Shown: in pieces, positions 1 through 11,810 of the stretch
How positions within the stretch are numbered: position 1 is the stretch's first letter
Layout of the letters: every line of letters starts with the position of its first letter
Assembly (NCBI RefSeq): GCF_040954835.1
Contig: NC_090698.1
Span: 50,168,284-50,232,283 of the forward strand
Direction of reading: 5' to 3'
Length of the DNA stretch: 64,000 bases
Source: Lepisosteus oculatus
Taxonomy: Eukaryota; Chordata; Actinopteri; Semionotiformes; Lepisosteidae
Program-made: the position numbers and the translations under genes
The notes under the pieces: model-generated
What the model saw: the letters and a program-made list of their open reading frames with translations, nothing else
The model's database searches: none
Told to the model about the DNA's origin: nothing

Positions 1-1069
1 ACTGCTCGAATACCGACATTCCCCCCAATGGACTGCACGGCCTATAAATTGATATATCGACCAGCAAAGTAACAATGAAGTTGCTGTTAGCTGATACAGA
101 AAACAAACAAACAACTGCACTACAGAACGTGTAAAAAAATCACTACATCACAGACACTCAAAACTTGAGGCACCAACCGCCCTCCAGGAACACGCGAAAC
201 CCAGTTAAGTGAATGAGTTGCAATCTGTTCTTCTAGCATTTGTATCTGGAATTTCTAATCAATCGGATTAGACAAATGTCCTGATGTAAATGGTGACAAC
301 GTCGTGAACATACTGCGAGTAGGAAGTAATCCTGTTTTATATTCGAGCTTATCTCTGCAGACCAGGTCCGCGGGTGAATGGCTGAGTTTTGCAGTTGGAG
401 CTGCCAGCATTTACGCACCCAGACGTATTTGACCGAATACAAATTACTATAAATTTGAAAATAAACGGAAAGCTTTTGAAACACCATTTACCCTCAAAGC
501 GTCTTTAAGGATAGTACAATGGACCCTTGCGGGGAAAAAAAAACTCTACCCAGTTTCACGCACCACATTGGCACAATTCCGCTTCACAACGGGGAGAAGG
601 ATTCCCACACTACGTCAAACCCCTTAGGCGATCACACTGCAAACAGGGTGGATTGACATTTTGTTTCTAGTGCTCAAATAACTGAGAGGACCTGGGTAGT
701 AAGAGAATCCCATATTCATTATGTGTAGGTAGTATCCTAATACAAAAACAATTATATATCGAATTATATTAAATGGAACGAATGAATGGACGAATAAATC
801 AGTTACAACACTACAATACAGTATCTAGACAATGTCAGCCCTCCTGGAGGAAATTTTCATTTAATCTGCTCTTTTTATTTTTTCCATCTTCTTCAGAATA
901 TATTTTCAATCTTATTGTACCCACACCCTACACAAAGCGAGCAACAGAACTCAACAAGCAAAAAATTAAATGAAAAAAGTCCATTAACGTAATGAATTAT
1001 CGGTCCCCGGGCAATAAACCACATCATTCATCTGTTAATGTAAATAATTAAATAAAACTGCTGTCTTAC
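1..1069. other. Non-coding stretch at left edge, possible CDC42SE2 intron 1
   Basis: No coding exon, RNA gene or clear repeat was recognised here. If the minus-strand donor at 1064-1069 is real, this is the start of the first intron of the gene whose first exon lies at 1070-1260. The short open frames (for example 233-487 on the minus strand) have no recognisable domain. Confidence 0.3.
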
Positions 1070-1260
1070 CAATATTCTCTTGTCTTCCGATAACCCGTTG
1101 CAGTCCTCGCCTCCACAATGCGGAGAATCTGATTTCAGCGGTATAACAAAACCGGCTGTCCGTCAGTGGACGTGCTCTGATTCCCCAATATGACTTGTGT
1201 GTGTGCATAGAAAACGTAAGAGGTGAGAGAGAAGCAGAGGTCGCTGAAGATGGCGACTCG
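1070..1260 (-). other. CDC42SE2: Putative non-coding first exon of CDC42SE2
   Basis: This segment is clearly richer in CpG and GC than its surroundings. Read on the minus strand it ends in a strong splice donor (GTAAGA, forward 1064-1069). In human the order is HINT1 (one strand), then LYRM7 and CDC42SE2 (both on the opposite strand). The next minus-strand gene left of LYRM7 should therefore be CDC42SE2, whose 5' UTR is split by introns. No coding exon of that gene is in the window, so the assignment rests on position, CpG content and the donor. A YY1-like AAGATGGCG motif lies at about 1249-1257 on the plus strand, so a plus-strand or bidirectional transcript is also possible. The right-hand boundary is approximate. 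Confidence 0.35.
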
Positions 1261-1619
1261 CGGTGCTACAGAAGACTGAAACGCTGCCGCTGCCGTTTCT
1301 ATGGGTTTGAATCAGGAGAAATCAGTATCTGAAAGGAGGGGACTTCTCGCATACGGACACTCCCACATAGTCACGGACACAGGCGCGGAGAAAAAGAGAG
1401 CACAGCGCCTCCCTTGGCGGGTGAATTCCTCCACCTCTACTGAGTTATTTGCTTGCCCCATAAAAGAGGATCCTCAATTTCGCCTCACACTCAATGAGTT
1501 TAGCGTGGAGCAAAAAAGGACATTCTTGGCTCGTACTAGTGACTTTGCAAAGCGGAACGTATCCTCGCAGTGGTTCATGAGTTTTGTTTTAATGAACACT
1601 TGGAATGGCAAAGTTTGAT

Positions 1620-4008
1620 GGACGCGGTGGTCTAACACTTAGTGATACAAACAGTATAGCTTTAAGGAAATTTAAGGAAGAGAGTTTAAGTGACTTGTCC
1701 CCTCTGATTTCTGTGGTTAAATAAAGATTTTTTAAGCACTTTTATGTTTCTCCAGTTTTTGAATATTAATTGAATTGTGTTTAAAATAAAATCTGAAAAC
1801 AACTGTCACAAATGTAATATTTTTTTAATGTTTTTGGAACAAAAGTACTTCGATCCTACTGACACCGACGAAGCTATCGCACAAAAGCAGAGTAGAAAAA
1901 AACACCTAGTAACTACAAAACAATTATATTGATAGAACAACAGCATGATTAACACTGCCAAAGTGGCAAATAGGAAGGTACAATAAGACGACAGACATGT
2001 AAACATACATACGTGTACATAAAAACACTAAAAACGTGTTCAATCCGACATAGACTCACACTCGTGGTCTACAAATCCAATCCCTGTGTCTAGTTAGCAG
2101 ATTGTTCCCGAACCCAAATTCGAAGGAAATTTCACTAACAAACTGTTATAAAGTGTTTTCTTTTTCTGAAGAAAGAATGTCCCTAACCTTATTCTACAAT
2201 TACACAGACTTTTAATTAGAATACACCCCTTTGTTATGCTCTTTCTCCTGATATGTTTCTTCTTCAAGATAATCGCTTTCTGACATACTTACTGTACTGT
2301 ATACTGTATGTATATTACTTACACAGTATTTGAAACACATTCTTACTGTGTGCCTACAATACTTTCTCAAACCCCCCTCCCCCATGAATATGCCACTGCC
2401 AGTAAGTTTCTTTTGTGTGTGTACTGTTTTTACTGTATACAGTATGCTCTGAAACCACCTTCACTCGTCCTCGATATTTGTTTTACCTCCAAGTTAAGAA
2501 GCAAGTCAGTCAAGATCACTGAGAGAAATTCGAGAAAACGTCCTACCTAGCACATATCTATGTGGCACTCCACAAAAAAAATATCACGTTGTTTGTGGTT
2601 TTAATGTTCTGATTTCTACTGAAAAACAACAACAACAACAATGTCCTCTTGTTTAATGTACAGTACAGTTTAAGAGAACATGAGGTACAGTATATCAACT
2701 ATAACAAGTATATCAACATCATGTAATATAGAGAAGTGGAGGGAGGGGTGATTTATTTTATTCTAATGAATTGAAGATAGTTTAATCCCAAATTAAATAT
2801 TCTTTAGTTTGTACATATATAAATGCATTATATTGTTACCAAATACATAACAGTGATACATTTAGGGGACTCTTCAAAGCTAAGGGAAACAATGAGAGCA
2901 ATAGGACATGAGAAGAGCGTAGATCATCATGTATACTGTCACTCCTGGGTGCATTATTAGGCACAATGCTCAGAGGAACCATCTTGTTTTGTCATTAATT
3001 AATTTAATTGTCATTGATTTCAGGAATGCACATGTCATAGCATACGCAGCAAACTGGCAAGAGTTCCTGCTAATTCAAGGCTGTTTATTTAATTGTGATA
3101 TCACAGAGTAAAATACGTATTAAAACCGGGACATCAGTTTTTAGAAAGTCTGTAATAAAATGGGTTCACGGTTAAAGCAGGGTTTGCAGAAAAGTTTTTA
3201 AAATTCTGATTAAAACTTAATCTAATTTTCCATTCCATTAAACGTCCATTATGGAATGAAATTTTCAGTTTGACACATAATGCAGCACCTTGCCATTTTA
3301 CACATATTGTACTGTTAATATAACATACACATGCAATCGCCTATTGTTAAAATTTTCTGTATGAATGTTTTTTTTTCACATTTAAATGAGAAATATCTTT
3401 TATAAGAAGTGTACTGTAAGTCATTGGTGATCAATTTACATTGCATTAATATACGGACTTGAAAACAGTTCAGCTGTATGCATCTCTCAGCTATTCAATG
3501 ACCACAGTGGAACAGTGGAAAGGAACTTATACTACTCATTTCATAAAACAGTACATCATTTAGTAAAACATTCCATGGAGTACCAAGTCTTCAGCACAAA
3601 AAATCAACTAAATACCTTTGTGGTTTTAATAGAGAGTAAATCTCAATGTTAAAAGTTATTAGATGTCAAGAGAAACAGTTGAAACACCACAGCATACTTT
3701 AATTTTTAAATATTTAAAATTAAATCTTAGTTTGTATGAGCTTCTGCAGGGTTATGTAACAGCATTGAAGAAGACATTTAAAATTAACGTAGAGCATACT
3801 TCCTGATAATCATTTAGAATGCTCTGACAGGGAGACAATTTTGAAAACAATTGTGTACTGTTTTTTACTTTAAAGGAATTATATTATTCAGTTGTCTAAA
3901 CTGCAAGTAGATCGTGGACAGTAATTGTATTCTCATGTATTATTAAATCACTGTTTCTCTGAATTCCCTTGTCTCCAGGATACTTCAAATTTGATTTGAC
4001 TGGATTTT
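1620..4008. other. Intergenic, no gene seen
   Basis: AT-rich sequence between the CpG-rich segment and the LYRM7 3' flank. I found no exon or RNA gene. The area 2285-2450 is dense in ACTGTA/TACAGTA-like words. The minus-strand open frame at 3896-4087 overlaps the start of the inverted duplication and has no recognisable domain. Confidence 0.4.
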
Positions 4009-4590
4009 TGCAAAAACATTCAATGATGGCAGGCTCCATAACTAAGATGCAGCATGAGTCTTCAGCTGTTCGGTTTAGAAATGTCAATCTCAGATGCTTC
4101 CTTTTCTTGTAGTCACAAAGTTTTCCAAGAAGCCTCTTGAAAGATGAGATGTGTTTCTTCCCAGAGAAGCATGAAATCCTTTCAAGTACCTTGGAAATAA
4201 TGTTTCCTAAAATGGTCTAAATAAGTTAACTTCGATTTTCTTTAATTTAATTACCTTGCCCCCTACCCCCCACAACAAAATATTTTTACCATGAAACTAC
4301 ATGGGAAACAAGCATTACAGTTGCTAGACAGACATACATGTTGTTCTCTGTTTCCAACTCTGATGTTTCCAAATTGGCTTAATTGTAATGTACTGTAACT
4401 AGGTTTATGGATGAAAAATAACTATGGCCATGGAAAATGTAATTTTGTCTGCCGTATTGTAAGAAAATAGAAAAAGTAAAATGTAAAAAAAGAAAAATGT
4501 GTCTATACTGTAAGATGAAGTGTTACCTGTGAAACCCCATTTCAAGAATTTCACATTTAAAAGTCAACTTTTATAAAATTCAAACATCAC

Positions 4591-5158
4591 CCTGCAACTC
4601 ACAACTGGTAACCTCCTGAAGCTAAGCAGGTGTGAGCCTGGTCAGTACCTGGATGGGAGACCTCCTGGGAAAAACTAAGGTTGCTGCTGGAAGAGGTGTT
4701 AGTGGGGCCAGCAGGGGGTGCTCACCCTGCGGTCTATGTGGGTCCTAATGCCCCAGTATAGCAACGGGACACTATACTGTAAACAGGTGCCGTCCTTTGG
4801 ATGAGATGTATAACCGAGGTCCTGACTCACTGTGGTCATTAAAAATCCCAGGGTGTTTTTTGAAAAGAGTAGGGGTGTAACCCCGGAGTCCTGGCCAAAT
4901 TTCCCATTGGCCCTTACCAATCATGGTCTCCTAATAATCCCCATCTATGAATTGGCTTCATTACTCTGCTCTACTCCCCACTGATAGCTGATGTGTAGTG
5001 AGCGTTTCTGGCACACTATGGCTGCCGTTGCATCATGCAGGTGGATGCTGCACATTGGTGGTGGTAGAGGAGAGTCCCCATTACCTGTAAAGCGCTTTGA
5101 GTTGAGTGTCCAGAAAAGCGCTATATAAGTATAAGCTATTATTATTATTATTATTATT
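4591..5158 (+). mobile_element. 5S rRNA-derived SINE (SINE3-type), full length
   Basis: The head matches the internal promoter part of 5S rRNA: GAAGCTAAGCAGG near 4618, then the C-box-like stretch TACCTGGATGGGAGAC near 4646. The body is a family-specific region of about 430 bp. The tail, AAAGCGCTTTGAG...AAAAGCGCTATATAAGT followed by TTA repeats, resembles L2-clade LINE 3' ends, which suggests mobilisation by an L2-like reverse transcriptase. The same family occurs at 11811, 17964, 18338 and 63389. Confidence 0.85.
4708..4723 (+). promoter_or_regulatory. CTCF-like motif inside the SINE
   Basis: The 16-bp word CCAGCAGGGGGTGCTC fits the core CTCF consensus with one change at the GGCGC part. It is a fixed part of the SINE body, since the same position holds the motif in the copies at 12233 and 18440. 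Binding is inferred only. Confidence 0.5.
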
Positions 5159-5159
5159 T

Positions 5160-6029
5160 TATTTTCAACATTTTATTTTAACATGGTTCAATCTGCAGAA
5201 TAGTATATAATCAAGACTAAAATACTTGGCAACAGAAAATAAAATTTTGTAAGATAATATACATCAATCTACTTAATAAAATAAAATAATTATTTAATAT
5301 ATATAGGCTTCGACAAAACCTTATGTTTGGAGAACATTTTAGATGATGGACCTGCTTCAATTACTTCCAAACATTAACAGTACTTTAAAAGGTTGTTTAA
5401 AGTAAAGTACAGACTATGGTTTTCTTGAAATTTATTTTGGCTGAATACTGGAAATGCTATCAAAACATCTCTATGCTGCATATAATTTAAAATAAAGGAT
5501 CTTATTATTATTATTGGAGACAAAATGCCTTCTCAATACTTATTACTCACAGGTAAAGTACTATGATGATAATTTCAGTTTAAAAAAACACTACACAAAT
5601 TAATCAGTGTATTGTATATCTCCTTCTACAGCAGAAGGCAGGGCTGAATAAAATGCTGTAGCTGTACATTTGCTGACTGTAAAGAAAGTTCAATAAATCA
5701 ACTAGGGTCTAGGAACAAATTCAAAATGACTATGGAAATAAATTGGAATCATTTTCTACAAACAACACCACTTTGATAGTCTGCAAATAACACCACTACT
5801 ATTAATTGAAACATAATGGGCTATATGCCTAGAGTAGCACAACTCATTTTGATTGATAATTATTCTATCTCATGTATCTCCAAAGAAGCAGACAAAATCA
5901 ATTTTGTTCTACTATTACTTTTATTTTAGGTGCTATTTTCTGTTTTGTGTGCAGTTTTCTTCCTCTGAACTGTAGTTTCATAAACATTTAACAATTCATA
6001 AACGAAACATTATTTTTTAAAGTACTTCA
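5160..6029. other. Intergenic, no gene seen
   Basis: AT-rich sequence with short ATT runs near 5504. I see no exon, RNA gene or recognisable transposon. Confidence 0.4.
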
Positions 6030-6260
6030 GGTGGGTAGCTGCATCAGCATGCGTAGGCTGCAAAGGAACAAGTAATAGGTTTATTCCATGCTGAAAAAAA
6101 GAAAAGAAAAAAGAGAACACAACGTTTCGGCCGTGGAGCCTTCTTCACCAGGCTCCACGGCCAAAACGTTGTGTTCTCTTTTTTTTTCTTTTTTTCAGCA
6201 TGGAATAAACCTATTACTTGTTCCTTTGCAGCCTACGCATGCTGATGCAGCTACCCAACC
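6030..6260. repeat. Near-perfect palindromic foldback repeat
   Basis: Left arm 6030-6140 and right arm 6151-6260 are almost exact reverse complements, separated by a 10-base spacer. Each arm contains CAGCATGGAATAAACCTATT and the CGTAGGCTGC / GCAGCCTACG words at its outer end. A diverged second copy is at 9074-9276, and single-arm copies are at 32840-32935 (minus) and 40605-40688 (plus). This indicates a dispersed family. I do not know its class. Confidence 0.85.
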
Positions 6261-6261
6261 T

Positions 6262-9073
6262 ATATAAACCTATTACTTATTATTTTTTAAATACTTCTCT
6301 TAACAGATTTTGTTGAGATGTGAAAGTGTAGCCAATAAGCAGTGCATACAGAAGTATTTTCCACTGATGTATTGTTCCCTACCCCATTTTCTCCCATTCA
6401 GATGAACACAATGTTTTTGGGTGGATATTAACAGGAACTAGATAATATGGCAAATTGTACCAAAATATGAAAAAATAAATATAATGAAATAATTGTTATT
6501 CAAATTAGGAATCTGAAAGTAGATTTGCAGTAGGTGTAAGTTTATTGTATATCATCCAGGTGGGCTGTGCCTGTTGATAAAAATTAAAACACTGTCTATT
6601 CTCCTAATATTGTATGTCCTCCTACCCTACTGAAATCTTAGATTTCTGTTCTGTCTCTTGAAAGTGCTCTTTAAAACAATAAATAATTTGTGAGACACTG
6701 TTGCTAACAAGACAGGCAAGGGGCCATTTCAGTTATCTATTTAATTATTAACTTTTATCTTCTTCATATATTTTTATTTACATTTATTCTGGACAATTAC
6801 AGTACAATTGCAGCCTACAGTATGCAGCTTGCAATTAATAGATTGGACAAGTTGCACAAAGCTGAAGGGCTTTATGTGAATTCTGAACAGATTTTAATCA
6901 AAATGCTTAACTGAGTGAATAAAAACTGTAATAAAATACCAAGACTGAAAGCCAGTGTAACAGTAACAACTGATGTTTTCTACTTTTTGCTGAAATGACT
7001 GATGTTTAAGGCTTCTACTAATTGATGCTAAAGATTTTATGTCCAATGATGCACGTAAACAGTTTGCCTCAGCTCGTGCATAAAGAAAAACTCATCAAAA
7101 AGGAAAGGCTGAATGATATTGATAATGAAGTCAATGTGAAGTTAATTAAATTGGCATTGCCCTGCTCTTCAAACTGAAAATCTCAAAGGAGGAACTTCAA
7201 AGTGGAATGTGGGAAAAGTGATCATGAGTTATTCTTAGCCACTGCCTGGATTTTATGGCACTCGTGCCAACCAGCTGTGATGGATGGACAATAACCATGA
7301 AATGAAAAGATAACCTTTGCACAGTTGAACAGAAACTTTGGCCTTCTTCCAACATACCATATAATACTTTAATATAGGTGTTACAAAAAGGAAAGTAGAC
7401 TGCTGATTTCCACACCCATTAAGTAGTAAGATGCTTTAATCTGTTACTGAATAAGAAATCTATAATTGAACTATACAGTAAAACACAAAATTGGAGACAT
7501 ACTGTAGTAATGAAACTTTAAATGCACATATGTTTTTGCATAATATTACATTCAAAATATATGAGCTTTGTTCTTAAACTGTATTTGGAGCAAACTAATG
7601 GAACAAATTTTACACAAGTGGGTATTCAGAGTATTTTACAAGGGGTTTTAATGTTTTTTTATAACACTGAATAAATCTGTCAAAGGAAGACCTGCAGTAA
7701 AGATTAGAGAGTCTTGAGAGTAACTCCATAACATGTGGCAAATGATCCAAACAGCATTTCTGAAAGATGACTCAAACTAGATATCTACGGAAACTGTATT
7801 AAAAGACCTGATGAAAGATAATCAGATACTGCAGTTAATTAAATGCATATGATGCTGACTCTTATATCCTTCTGAAGTAGATTTCTTCAAAAAAATCTTT
7901 TTAACAGAACTCGTGAGCTTATGCAGGCTTTCACCCTGTTAAAATGTGTTTCTGAGCTCTTAGAAATTACATGGTAATGAAAACTAGGATTTGCTGCAAG
8001 GAAAAGCATTAACCTACAGTATGTGTTGGACCTGATCTTTTTAATAGTGAACTTCATATTTTAACTAGTAGTATTAATTATTAAATGAAAATGTCATTTG
8101 AAACCAAGTACATCTGAATATGTAATATTTTAAAATTGCAATCAAACAATTTGAACATTTGTTTACAGTACCCTGACATTTTAAAATACACGTTTCCTCA
8201 TTTAGTACTAACAGTGTCCAGTTTTCTTGAAATGCTTATATGTCCATGGTTCTAATATCAATCTGCTCTGTGTCTGTGCTATTTTTCAGAGTCATGCACA
8301 AGGCCAAACGTGTAGATACCACTGGGCTCACATATGTCCCATTTTGTTTCATATTGCATCAAAAGGTCTGTACGGTTTTAAGCAGATAGAATAACACTTA
8401 CTGGGCCCAAGGCATTAGCTCTTCAGTGGCCACTGAAATAGGCACTGTACTGTAAGTTGATTGATCAAATGCAGAATGTCTTATATTATTTTTGTATTTC
8501 TTTATCCAGTGTACAACAATACCATATAAGGGACATCCTGCTCTATGAGATGAAAATAATTGAAATAAAATACGTATATAAAATAGTTTCCTTGTATGCA
8601 AACTATATATAGGTTGTGTGCACATATAGGTTTTTTATGTTATACAGCATTTTTCCTTTGATTAGACAAGCTGTGACAGTGAAGCATATATGAACATAAG
8701 ATTACATATTTCGGTTTCTCCTAAAAATTACTTTTATTGCCTTGCATTTTCTTGTTACTGTATTTTTGGGAAAATAAGACAGCTGGGAAAAAAAGTATTA
8801 GGGGCTGTTTTTCACACTGGTCCTTGGTTGGATTCAATTTATTTTCGCTCTCTTCATCAATGTCTCCTCTTTAATGTGAGAAGTGTTTTAAGACATTGGG
8901 AAGGAAACAGTCCCCTAAATACAGCAGTAACTGACAGCAGTTAAATAGCTTATCCTCCTCACAGCAGGAAAACTGAACTGTGGAGAGGTTTTTCCCTTAT
9001 TTGATCTTGCACATTTGTAGCAGTTAATATTTTGGGAAAGACAGCACTTTTAATTGTTTACTTAGTTGTAATT
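6262..9073. other. Intergenic, no gene seen
   Basis: AT-rich sequence between LYRM7 and the CpG-rich segment. The short open frames at 7197-7415, 8398-8625 and 8690-8944 lack recognisable domains, splice context or homology I can name. Confidence 0.4.
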
Positions 9074-9276
9074 AGTAGGAGATAGGTTTATTCCATGCTG
9101 AAAAGAGAGGAAAACACAACATTTCAGCCATGGACATCAGATATGCAGTCGGGGTTACACACCTGAAGAAGGCTCTATGGTCGAAACGTTGCGTTTTCTT
9201 TCTTCTCTTTTCAGCATGGAGTAAACCTATTGCGTGTTCCTTTGCAGCCTACGCATGCTGACGCAGCTACCCACCT
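9074..9276. repeat. Diverged copy of the foldback repeat
   Basis: It has the same organisation as 6030-6260: a left arm with TAGGTTTATTCCATGCTG and a right arm with CAGCATGGAGTAAACC followed by CAGCCTACGCATGCTGACGC. The arms are less perfect, and the centre holds extra sequence (about 9131-9150). Confidence 0.75.
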
Positions 9277-9744
9277 AAACTAGATGAGTAAGAGATGTTT
9301 GTCTAGAGAAACCAAAATATTTAATCTATTAGTACTCTATGTTAATACATCAGGTATTGCATATCCATTATCAATGACAATTTTCCAAGTGAAAGGAGGA
9401 CAAAATCACACTCTTAACTTACGGTATGTAGTGTTTCATCATGGAGGAGACAGGAATGGAAATACTTTAGTAAAACAGTGCTTTCCAAACTTTAGAGTGG
9501 AACTGCATGCACATACACTATACAATGATAATGCTTTCTTGAGCAACACCTATGTCTTTAAAGAAGATAAGTTATCTTAAGTTTTGCATCTTTATATACT
9601 TAATCATGGCTTAGAAAGAATTAACAATTTGCAATGTTCTATTTTAACATGATTTATGGATGCAATCATTTACAATTTTAATCGACTTCACCCATTTTCA
9701 GCGAATTATGCTTTCTTCTTAGGTTGTAGTGAGCAGCTGACCTG

Positions 9745-9910
9745 CCAGCGAGACACAGGGATCACATACACATGGGGATTTAGAGATGCCAGGTCAACTA
9801 GAAACCCTACCTTTGAACTATGCTCCACAGAGTAACACGAAAACCCACGCAGACATGGGGAGAACAGGTAAACATATGAACAGAGACAGATTCACACCCA
9901 GGAAAGTGAC
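9745..9910 (-). mobile_element. tRNA-SINE-like fragment
   Basis: The stretch with AACCCACGCAGACATGGGGA near 9841 is the reverse complement of the GTTCTCCCCGTGT...GGGTTTCC segment in the longer copy at 25965-26309. It is degraded, and its boundaries are approximate. Confidence 0.5.
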
Positions 9911-9922
9911 AAACTACTGTTT

Positions 9923-9966
9923 GATAATATTTATCTACCAGCTGGTAGATAATATTTATCTACCAG
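9923..9966. repeat. Short direct repeat with internal perfect palindrome
   Basis: The 19-mer GATAATATTTATCTACCAG occurs at 9923-9941 and again at 9948-9966. The 18-bp word ATCTACCAGCTGGTAGAT at 9933-9950 is a perfect palindrome. Confidence 0.85.
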
Positions 9967-10155
9967 CAGGGAAATAAAGAACTTCAAATGTATTAATAAC
10001 ATTTCAAAATTTTACTTGTAACAATTCATGTATAGTTTTTTTGTGCAAGAATCTTAAACATACAATTTGTCACTATCTTCCTTATCGATGTTTTAATACA
10101 AGCTTTCACAAAAAAAGGGACACAAAGAGAAAAGAGACATTAGAATATGAACGTA

Positions 10156-10261
10156 TTTATTCAGATCACTTTACCTCTGGTAGCAACCTTTAAGAAAAAC
10201 AGTAAAATTGTAATTACAATTTATAAATGTTTTGTGCAATTATTTTTTAGAGTTGTTTATT
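10156..10261 (-). terminator. LYRM7: Candidate LYRM7 polyadenylation signals
   Basis: AATAAA on the minus strand occurs at 10256-10261 and 10156-10161, about 325 and 425 bp beyond the LYRM7 stop codon. Which one is used cannot be told from sequence. The family is ordinary Pol II cleavage and polyadenylation. Confidence 0.4.
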
Positions 10262-10585
10262 CTGTATACAAGTCACACTGAAAATGCACTGCATCTTCCT
10301 GACAGTTTCTATAGCAACACTGAACCACTGCTCCAAAAGATCTAGATGGGCTGGATGGTCTCATTTCCTTTGGAACTTTTCTGATGTTCTTTCAAAAAGG
10401 AACTCTTCCTTGTAATGTCCATGAGGACAGGAGCCATTCTTCAGGCATCACCAGAGATTGGCAGCAAACCCTCCAGCGGTGACCACCCCACATTCTAGTT
10501 GTTGTTTTAGAATGTATAATGTGTAAACCCATTAAAATAAGGAAATCACCATGGAGATATCTTAACCAAAACGGCAAAAACAAAA

Positions 10586-10656
10586 CTATGCTTTCTTTAT
10601 GGGGTTGTCACAATAAGGTACATTTTCCAGAAGATGGTCTTCCCTGGGCCGTAGCA
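10586..10656 (-). CDS. LYRM7: LYRM7 exon 5 (last coding exon)
   Basis: The exon encodes the C-terminal 23 residues, including LLENVPYCDNP, which matches the LVENVPYCDAP ending of human LYRM7. The stop is TAG at 10586-10588 (minus strand). The reading frame continues from exon 4 in phase 1. The acceptor is ...GAGTAG (forward 10657-10662), a tandem NAGNAG site. Use of the inner TAG gives a total of 104 residues, equal to human. Use of the outer GAG would add one codon. Possible AATAAA signals on the minus strand are at 10256-10261 and 10156-10161. Confidence 0.9.
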
Positions 10657-11442
10657 CTACTCGAAGGAAACAGAGCAAAATTAGTATTTTTCTTCAAAAA
10701 CAAGAGTCTATATTGAAATTGTCAGATTACAATTTTTATTCATAATACATAAAATTCTGTGTGAAACGATCTGAGCCTTTATAGCAAATAAGAACACTGA
10801 CATCTAGTGGAGAACTTGCAGAACGTGAACAACCACAGAAGGATTCAGCACAAAATCAAGGTTAGCACTCACTACATTTTTCTAAAGCCGATCCACATAA
10901 AATGCAAATCCCACACAACAAAAAACCTATAAACCATATGGGCTGTGGCATTTTGCATGTTAACTGTTATTTGTATTTTGTTCTAGAATAAGAGTAGATA
11001 AAATGCTAAAACCATTGTGAACATTGACCACAGTCAGCAGGAAGTATTGATGTCTACTGAGAAAATCAAGATCTCACTGATGTCACTGAAAACTATGAAA
11101 AAGATTTCTAAATTTTGCTTTCTCTCCATGTATATACACTCACTGTTAAAGACCTGCTGAAAAACATGGTTTTATATTTATATCAGAAAGCATTAATGTA
11201 CATTTATCAACTCCATGCCTTTCAGACATAACCAATGTATAAACTTTGCTGAAATTATCCCTTAGGATAATTTATTTAATTACAATATTCTTTATTTAGT
11301 TCTGTCCAATCCCTTAGGTGGAACTAAATAGCTCCATGTTAACAGCTGTATTGAAACTTTTCAATGTTTCATAAATGATTTTCAAGCATCATGAGTAATG
11401 CCAAAAATATTATAAAAATAAATATTAATATAATTTATAAAA

Positions 11443-11623
11443 ATATTACAAATGGTTACACTTGTGTGGCTGATGAAATCTAACTTATATGATCAAAACA
11501 CTTATTATTATTATTCCTGTTTAAAAAGTATATATTTTTTTAGGAAGTTATCTCCTAATGTGTGTTTACTTTTCAAAATTACCTCTGCTCAAAAGATAAA
11601 AACGCAGAGATCCATAAATATAC
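11443..11623 (+). repeat. Direct repeat, copy 1 (LYRM7 intron 4)
   Basis: About 181 bp beginning ATATTACAAATGGTTACAC is repeated in the same orientation at 13055-13235 with few changes. The two copies bracket LYRM7 exon 4 (11658-11739) and the SINE cluster. Confidence 0.85.
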
Positions 11624-11657
11624 AGAATGTATGATTTCAGAAATACATTTTACTTAC

Positions 11658-11739
11658 ATATTTTGTTATCATCTACATGAACACCTTGGATTACTGTTTG
11701 GCGAAGAACAATTTCAACGTCCGAACCCAGTTTGATCAT
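11658..11739 (-). CDS. LYRM7: LYRM7 exon 4
   Basis: The 82-bp exon is flanked on the minus strand by acceptor TTTTTAG and donor GTAAGT (forward 11652-11657). It encodes MIKLGSDVEIVLRQTVIQGV..., which aligns with human [20 protein letters not shown]. It starts at a codon boundary and ends in phase 1. It lies between two 181-bp direct repeats, and a SINE begins 72 bp upstream of it in the transcript sense. Confidence 0.92.
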
Positions 11740-11810
11740 CTAAAAATGTCAGATGTTAATGTTAACACAATTATGAAGAATTAAAAGATAGTTTCATTAT
11801 GTATGGTACA

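Larger units (their letters stand above)
4009..5158 (+). repeat. Left arm of a 1.1-kb inverted duplication
   Basis: The segment is present a second time in reverse complement at 11811-12930. The arm consists of about 580 bp of non-SINE sequence (4009-4590) followed directly by a complete 5S-derived SINE (4591-5158). Both parts are shared with the right arm. Identity looks high with small indels. The arms enclose the last LYRM7 exon. Confidence 0.85.

Noticed and set aside
1301..1618. 105-codon plus-strand frame next to the CpG-rich segment
   Set aside because: No domain, no splice context that supports it, and length is within what GC-richer sequence gives by chance. Kept only as a possibility of a divergent transcript.
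4618..4690. Functional 5S rRNA gene
   Set aside because: Only the internal-promoter part resembles 5S rRNA, and it continues into a SINE body and L2-like tail.
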